Origin: Chlorokybus atmophyticus | Taxonomy: Eukaryota; Streptophyta; Chlorokybophyceae; Chlorokybales; Chlorokybaceae | Assembly (NCBI GenBank): GCA_009103225.1 | Contig: RHPI01002990.1 | Location: 109,034 to 173,033 of the forward strand | Length of the DNA stretch: 64,000 nucleotides | Direction: 5' to 3' | Shown: one piece after another, positions 57,213-64,000 of the stretch | Layout: each line of letters begins with the position of its first letter | How positions within the stretch are numbered: position 1 is the first letter of the stretch | Notes under the pieces: model-generated | The model's input: the letters and a program-made list of their open reading frames with translations, nothing else | Told to the model about the DNA's origin: nothing | Databases searched by the model: none | Position numbers and translations under genes: made by a program

Positions 57213-57437
57213 TGATGTTGGGATGTGCTCTGGATGGCCGATGTATATAATAAAATTCAACGGCTTGAGATTGGTAGTCACCGCAGCCAATCATTGGCTG
57301 CCGCTCATGATGAGCGGACGCATACAGCCGCGCAGCCCGCCAGTCGCGGGTGCCTATGTGTGATGGGCCAGTGGGCTTTTCGCACTGTTCGTCGCGTGGG
57401 GATACGTGTGTAATGTGCCGGCCGGCCCGACAAAACA
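57213..57437 (+). repeat. GC-rich repeat Y, copy 3
   Basis: GGGATGTGCTCTGGATGGCC ... CAGCCCGCCAGTCGCGGGTG ... GCCGGCCGGCCCGAC. Same order as the other copies. Confidence 0.7.
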
Positions 57438-57479
57438 GCCGCACCACTAGTTCTTGACTATACGATAATGGTACAGCTT

Positions 57480-57900
57480 TGTTTAGGGGGTCATTGTCCT
57501 CATGTAATCCTCATGAAATGGGGGTAGCACGAAGCTGTGACGCAAGAAAGACGAGAATTAAAGCTACAACAAGCCTTGAAGGGAACAATGCACAACGCCA
57601 ATAAACACAGCAATGCAAAATTTCGCACTCGCAACACAATTACAATTGATGAGATTACGTTAACGCTTTCACCAAGTTGGCAAAGCCATACCAAGTATTT
57701 AAGCTTCAAGGTTAACTGGTTGAATTGCTTAACAAGCCCTTAAGGTGTAATGCAAGTGCAGCATGAATGTCATGACGTCATGAGTATTACACTGCAAAGG
57801 CGGGTGCTGCGTGGAATGAAAGAAGCTGTTGTTAACGGAAAAGCAATATGTTGAAAGATTTGCAGCACTTGCCATTGCGTTCACGTGCCAGCTTGAAACT
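57480..57900 (+). repeat. Third copy of a repeat found at 18870-19280 and 30510-30910
   Basis: GGTCATTGTCCTCA ... GAAGCTGTGACG ... CAAGCCTTGAAGGGAA ... GAAAGATT: same order as in the segmental duplication but clearly diverged, so an older dispersed repeat. Confidence 0.75.
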
Positions 57901-60047
57901 TGTAAATACGAAGCCCACTGTTATATTGGTGGTCTCATCATTAAAACCGCAACATCATAGTCGTATTTTGCAATGCTTAACATTTGCGTTTTGCTAGATG
58001 GATTGCATCAACATAAGCGTTGACCCTTAGGAAGCACAGTTGCGGACGTTGCAACCGAGGAGGACGCAATGCTCGCGATGCAATGAGCCGCGTTGTGTGC
58101 GGGACAATTGTGAGTGGTTGTCTGCGTGTGCCAATGGCATTATGTTAGCGAGCTTCACGCGCAACACTTGCAAATTCGCACATATCTATGACATATGTAT
58201 CTTACCATATACATCACGATGAGATTCATATTTGCATACGACGTTACAACATAAATATCAACAATGCTGTGCTAAGCAGGGCTTTATAACTGTGCACCGA
58301 AGTGTACGTTGACGAAAAATAATGTGCAAGCAACAAGAGTACATTCACGGTCCGTGAACTTAAGGTCAACTATTATGCACACCTTTGATATGAGCAAAGG
58401 TGTGCATAATATGAGCATTATAACACAAGTTGAACAAGATGTATATGAGCAAATTCGCATGGCTGTTGTATATTCTATTTATGGGTATCGTTTTTGTAAA
58501 TCTGCTACATTAGAACATAATACCGCCGGGAACCGATGATACCTAAGAATAATGTTATTGGTTGTGGGTACAACCAGTATGCTTGTAAACATCAAGCGTA
58601 TTAAGGGAAAATCTTGCAAGTTTAGCAGGGAGTATGCATAGGGGCGTGAGCCGGAAGACGCCTCGAGCCGTGACATCAGAGGGTCGCTGCGTGACGCTCA
58701 TCCGTTGCGTGACGTTGCTGCTGCGCCAAGCCTGTGCGTCAGGCGGCCGCGATTCCAATATTTTGATACAAGGCCATGATTGCCCGAAGCATGTTGCTAC
58801 AAGCATGCATGTTGGTTATAAGCATATTGTTCTTGTAGAAGGTATACTGAACAAGAATTTGCTCGTTCGGAAGTGTATACCACACTTACATTATGAGTGT
58901 CCTTGATGCTTATGTATATATGTTCAAACATATCACACGCTTATACGGAGGTAGACATAAATACGTTATGCACATGTATATGTGTGTGCCGTACAAGCTT
59001 ATGCATTGCATGTTGTCAAAGTGTAATAGTTGAGTGGGGAGGGTCGGGTTTCCGCTTGCGTGTGTGTGCGAGCGCGAGTGTGTGCAAGTGCCTGCATGTG
59101 CGTGCGTGTCGGTGCAAGTGTCTGCGAGTGTGTGTGCGTATGCGTTGTCTGTGATGTCGTCTGTTGTTGGCATCTGGACTAAGCACACCAACATTATCCC
59201 TTGTGTTCTTGCAGTTCTTGATGCACGGCATTGATTACCAGTTAATCTTTGTGGTCGACAGCACATTGGTGTATACATAGATTTCGTAATCTATCTGTTG
59301 TTGTCGTTAATTGGCGCCCAGGCCGTCACGGTCACAGCACCGCGCTTCATCACCGCCTGCGCCCGCTGTAGCGCACAGGCGACGCATTGCTGGCAGACAG
59401 GCAGGGAGACATCCACCCGGTGCAGCTCCGCCCCATGCGCCGCCACAAAGTAGCTGTGCTACGCTTGCAAACAGTGAACAAGCGACACCAACACTCCACA
59501 AGCAACGCTCAGCACCAAGTGGCACCAACACAATTGCACCAGAAAGCGGCATTGAGCACCAATGTACAAAGGGGTATGCTGTGAAGTGTCAGACTGCCGT
59601 GCTACACTGCATCTATGCAAGCTAGTCAGCACAATCAAGTGCACGCTTAGTCAGCATCTAGGGTAGGCAATAACCTATAGAAATAACCTGGCAACAACAG
59701 CACTAAACTATACACAAACGTTACTATATACAGACGTACACGTCCTCACCGCGTCTCGCTCGCTGCAGTATACCACACCCTACTACACCACTCACACCCT
59801 ACACCAGCAGCTAGCACAGCCTGTTTACACCCTCCTCGTTTTGCTCCGCTTGCACGCCCTCCGTCTCTTCGTCATCAATACTACAGCGTCTCGCCTGTCC
59901 AGCAGTGCACAAATGTGCGTGCATGCATGCTCACGCGTGTTCAGGGTTCAGAAGGACTCGAAAACCAGGAACTGTGCGTGCACATGCGCATACGTGCAGA
60001 GCGGGTGCATGTGGTTGTGGACTTGATCTATGCATCCAAAGCACCTT
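57901..60047. other. No firm gene
   Basis: Apart from the hairpin at 58371-58411 and GT-rich simple sequence near 59040-59140, I see no motif-bearing ORF. 59300-60047 probably contains the downstream region of the host gene that follows. An LTR-end and primer-site-like string near 59290-59312 is too weak to call. Confidence 0.45.
58371..58411. repeat. Perfect 17-bp hairpin
   Basis: Arms TATTATGCACACCTTTG (58371-58387) and its exact complement (58395-58411), spacer ATATGAG. Confidence 0.92.
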
Positions 60048-63000
60048 TCAACATACGGCACCCGACACCGCGCTCATCATCATCATCATGCAAGCCCACC
60101 AGATGCAAACATGCAATAGCAGACGCCTCTTCTGGGAATGCCAGTCTGAACTGACTCGACGATGCATGGTTTTCTCGCAGCATCCCTTATTTACCTCCCG
60201 TGTGCCAGCTGATGAACTTTGGTGCTCTAGCATAGGAGCCACTTGCGGCGAGTCTGCTGCCTGCTTCTCGTTGCTCACCCCGGAGAGCACCACATCAGCC
60301 GCAGGTGCTGTTGCTTCCGCAGCACACGTCTCATCGCCACTCGGATCGGCTCGCTCCCAGCTGAAACAAGCAAAGACAGCATGAACACAGAGTCTCGGGC
60401 TGGCTGGTTCAACGTCTGCTATACACTCACCTGCTTTCGTATTGCAGCCCAGTTGCACGCCGAGAGAGGCGGCGTGCACTCATGTACCGCTGCGAGCGCT
60501 GTTTGGTGAGGTTGTAAACGCTGTGGAGGGCAACGAGGCCGGTGCCAAGGACGGCGCCGGCAACAGGGCCTACAGCTTCGCGCAGAGCGTCCGCGATGTC
60601 GTCTTTGGCAATGTGCTCCCTGCGCCCGACATTGAGTTTCTGCTTCCTGATGCCGGTGGTGATCTCCGTGGAGAGCAGCACGAGGAAAAGGAGGATGGAG
60701 CCGAGGTAGATGAAACCAAAGGCGATGGAGAGGACGAGTCGGAGGGCTTCGGAGAGGGGGAGGAAGAAGAGCCATGCCATGTAGAGCAGGACGCAGCTGG
60801 ACGCCCATGCAATGGTTTGCATGTTGCAGAGCTTCTCTGAGGCGAAGGGTGCAGCCGCGCGTGACATGAGCGTGAAGACCCACGTGAGGCCGAGAGACAC
60901 AAGGATCTGATAGTCTGTGCCCAGCTGGCTCATGAACACGCGCACGAGGATGAGAGCAAGCTTCTGCAAGCACACGACGCACTCCCAGTAGAAGAACTTG
61001 CGTTTGTATCCTGCGTAGAGGAAGCCGTAGTACTTTGCTGTTGCTTGCATATACAGAAACTTGCGCTTTCTGTAGAGTATGATAAACGTGACGAGGGGGA
61101 TGCCGACGCAGAAGATGATGGCGCCCGGTATACCGACAATGGCGACCATTGCCATGTGCACCCCCTCATAGCAGCGTTGGTTCATCGCGCGCTCCCAAAA
61201 TGAACCCACTGCTGATTCTGGAACGTAAGAGCCTGCAGTATTGACGTTTCTGCAGGAGAACAATGTCACAATGCGCGTGGTGACTGCTGGCCACAGGAAG
61301 AACTGCACCGCAATCACGCTTAGCGCGAATCGCGGCTGGAAGTACTCCCCGAAAGTTGAAGCCCTCAACCCACGCATGCTCAGGGTCAGGGTCAATGACT
61401 GCCATGTTGCAACAGCATCAACATATCATTGATGACGACCTTCTCGACACAACAAACGCTCATGCCATTCCTGTGTTGTCGTACCTGTTTGACTCGAAGG
61501 TAGTGCCAGCGTGCAGTCCAAAAGAGGGCGGGGAGGGCGGTGGCAACAAAGGGCAGGGCGGCAAAGACGATCATGACCTGGAACGAGGTGTCGAAGCGGT
61601 TGCCATTGCCGAGGAGGCAGTTCGGGGAGAGTAGTTCACCGCCGATGGTTGACACGCTCGCAACGGCTGCTATAAGATGAGACATGAAGGATGGCCACCT
61701 AAACTGAACCCCAAATGCGATGGAGTTGACCTGCAGGTAGGACACGAGCAGCTTCACGATTGCGGGGACCATCATCCCCAACGTCATTCTCTCCTCGTCA
61801 ATCGCTTCAAAGGGCAGCTGTGACGCGGACCGGATGATCAGCACGATCGCCAGCACGGAGATCAGTGTTAACCCTGTCAGCGCCAATGCTGTGAGCGACT
61901 TCATCCCGCAACGTTTGCACTCTAAGCTTCCCGCCTGAACATCACAACGTACATGAACAGTCAACAACCCCTGACGAAAGGCTGCTCAGATCAGCACGCG
62001 CGCCGAACGAACAAAAACAGCAATGAGCATTGCTCACCTGCCCGGACAAGCCGTAACCGTCGCGGCAAACAGCACACAGATTGCCGTTGTAGCCTTGCGC
62101 GCACTGATCATCAGGCTTCCAAGTGCGATTTGCAAGCTTCTCCTTCAAACTCTGCACGAGTCAATGGAGGCAGGCTGTGACACCACAAGCAATGCACCGA
62201 CGAGCATGGCTCCAATCACTCACATCGTTACGTTTGGTATACGAGCACGCCTTTTCGTTGAGGCACTGCACAAATTGATCGACCAGCAAGGCAGACTGCC
62301 AGTAGCCGTCATTTACCACAACCTGTGAGGAGAGAGCGCCACATCAATCATGCACATATGTACACAGTGCGCGCAAAATAACCATGCCACGAGTGCTGAG
62401 CCTTGCCTGCGCGCCGCCATAGCAAGTAGCAGCATTGGACGGGCAGGCCGTACAATTCGTTGCATTTGGATTGAAGCTGGTACAGTACCCGCACAACGCG
62501 GTGCCAATGTCAGTGCCAGGATCTCGGGGATACCATAACAACAATTTGCAATGCCATGAAGTGCCACGCAACATGCAGTGCCACATAATAATAAAGCCAG
62601 CGCGCGCACACACACCTGTACGAGGGCTGTGTGCAGTCCTCGCACCGATCGCCTTCCGGATTGGTGTGCTCTCCCTGTAGGTACACAGTGAGGCAATGCA
62701 CGGTGGCAGACATGACGAGATACAAAGTGGGAGAGGGCTGCAGCCAGAGTTGATGATGGGGAGACGTGAGGTTTGCATAATCACCGGTATGCAGGCTCGA
62801 ATTTCAACGTGGATGCGTGTTGACAGCCCTTCAGGGGTGGATATGGCAACCTCGTTAATGCCAGGAATGGACTGCAGCGCCAGTGCAAACTTGGCAACAC
62901 CGCCTTCCGAATGCAGGTCAGATTCGGCGACAGCAACAGCGCAGATATCAGAGAGCTACGTGACAAATGCAGTCATCCACAGCTGCTTTGTAGTTCACTC

Positions 63001-64000
63001 AGAAATACAGGCCTTCGCTTTCTCAAGGCGTGAGTCACTCACCTACATAACCATGCATTTGTGTGCTATGTGATCTAGTTTAGGCAATAACACGAAGATA
63101 CACAAAGGGATGACTCCTTCACACATGTCATTATCATGCAATGCTCGGTGCATGCTCACATGCAACTGACTGCTCTTATAGCAAAGCAAGCAGCAACCGT
63201 TTCATCCATTCAAGTGGACCCGTTGATGCAGTGCTGTTGGACTTGGGTCACCTGAGGCAACGGTAGCGGCTGGCGAAACAAAACGCGCGCCGCGCTGGGA
63301 TGAGTTCGACAACAGTGTGGCCTGCAGCGCGAGTGATGCATTCGGCCCACTGGAAACCACCTGGCCGAACTGGTCGTGCACACTCACTGTGAGGTTCGGT
63401 AGAGCAGAGACCGACACGACATCGCTGCAAGGCTTCAAGTGTCAGTCTGATGCCAAATGGTTCGTTGCATTTGCAGGCTGTGTGCGAGAACCTCCACCTG
63501 AAGTTAGTTTGAGAAGCTTGCAAGTAACGAGCTGAGGTAGCCATCACATTGCCGTACCCGCCGTCTGTGGCCTCATTTCCTTCCCACGCGTCGCAACCCT
63601 GTCGCACCACACCTCCAGTAAGTTGCAACTACCAAAGCAAAGTTAACGTCGTGGCATTGTTGTACGCTTTGTAACATCGCTTGCCTGGAGGCTGATTGTA
63701 TTGTTGCCATCAGGGCAGGTGATGTTGGGTAGGTCAGACGACCCACAGAACAGCGCCCCTCCACCTCCCCGTTCAGCTTTGTTGTCACGGAACATTACTG
63801 CCACAATATGCGGGCAAGGTCCAGCAGCCCCACAACCTGACGGTTTACAACAACAATAAACATGCTGCGAACGATGACGTGCTCATCATGCTTGTAATCA
63901 TGTCTGTGCGCTGGCGTACTTGTCGTTGCGCCACCGCCAGAAGCTGCGGTATTTCTTATGATATTTGAATTCGCAAAGGTGATGCGAGCAGCCGAGTCAC
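60048..64000 (-). CDS. Multi-exon Pmp-repeat, Cys-rich, polytopic membrane protein (5' end outside window)
   Basis: Minus strand, N-terminus beyond 64000. Proposed exons: 64000-63920, 63797-63685 (GC donor), 63628-63498, 63424-about 63252, about 62955-62785, 62674-62616, about 62523-62403, 62322-62224, 62151-62038, 61934-61485, 61398-60431 and 60360-60048. Several joins are in phase; those around 63250 and 62520 are uncertain. Early exons carry Pmp-type repeats (ITFANSNIIRNTAASGGGAT, FRDNKAERGGGGALFC), a likely beta-helix ectodomain. A Cys-rich stretch follows (GDRCEDCTQPS, CGYCTSFNPNATNCTACP, GYNGNLCAVCRDGYGLSGQ). The exons 61934-60431 hold about eight hydrophobic helices (LTALALTGLTLISVLAIVLI, MVAIVGIPGAIIFCVGIPLV). 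The tail is hydrophilic. Probably a surface receptor or channel; ligand and function unknown. This architecture is familiar from green algal proteins. Confidence 0.8.

Noticed and set aside
59290-59312. Possible primer binding site (TTGGCGCCCAGG) after an LTR end
   Set aside because: No matching LTR, Gag or Pol nearby; a single short match is not enough.

Overview
This is a transposon-dense stretch of a eukaryotic nuclear genome. Spliceosomal introns are visible in the host gene at the right end and in both hAT transposases. The window also holds Ty3/gypsy chromoviruses, Copia, hAT, SINE and MITE-like elements. The only convincing host gene (about 60.0-64.0 kb, minus strand) encodes chlamydial Pmp-type repeats, a Cys-rich segment and many membrane helices. 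I associate this layout with green algae, so a chlorophyte or prasinophyte-like alga is my best guess; this is an inference, not a determination.

Layout. 1-4006: minus-strand Ty3/gypsy copy (A), cut by the window edge, inserted into a relative. 4007-7505: plus-strand remnant (C) of the same family, with the RT core deleted. 7506-10596: weak gag/ORF1-like material with a CCHC knuckle, a microsatellite and an assembly gap. 10602-17532: complete plus-strand chromovirus (D) with both LTRs, a perfect 5-bp target duplication (GTCAC) and a chromodomain, but several stops. 18152-21469: anonymous sequence with a solo LTR. 21366-23177: broken fragment of a retroelement that carries a DNA methyltransferase. 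23273-28921: second RT-deleted copy (B), with both LTRs. 28922-33113: second copy of 7506-8378 joined to 18152-21469. The interval 4007-21469 is therefore a tandem segmental duplication of 25398-33113, with 8379-18151 present only in the left copy.

The most interesting object is a minus-strand Ty3/gypsy element at 33115-48370. In transcription order it encodes Gag with two zinc knuckles, a Ser/Thr-rich linker, a helical region, an aspartic protease, a full C5-cytosine DNA methyltransferase domain, RT, RNase H, integrase and a C-terminal PHD finger. One element thus carries both a chromatin 'writer' and a 'reader'. It is interrupted by two hAT transposons (34844-37706 and 39273-42485). Removing each hAT at its 8-bp target duplication makes the host reading frame continuous again, which shows that the methyltransferase and RT belong to one polyprotein. 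A Copia element (48371-51827) has broken its 5' end, and a tRNA-derived SINE abuts the truncated Copia.

52.1-59.7 kb has no supportable gene. It holds two CAGTC-ended, TA-flanked MITEs, several dispersed repeats and perfect hairpins. The copy of the methyltransferase element seen here carries frameshifts and stops, so it is a relic, although its domain order is very clear.
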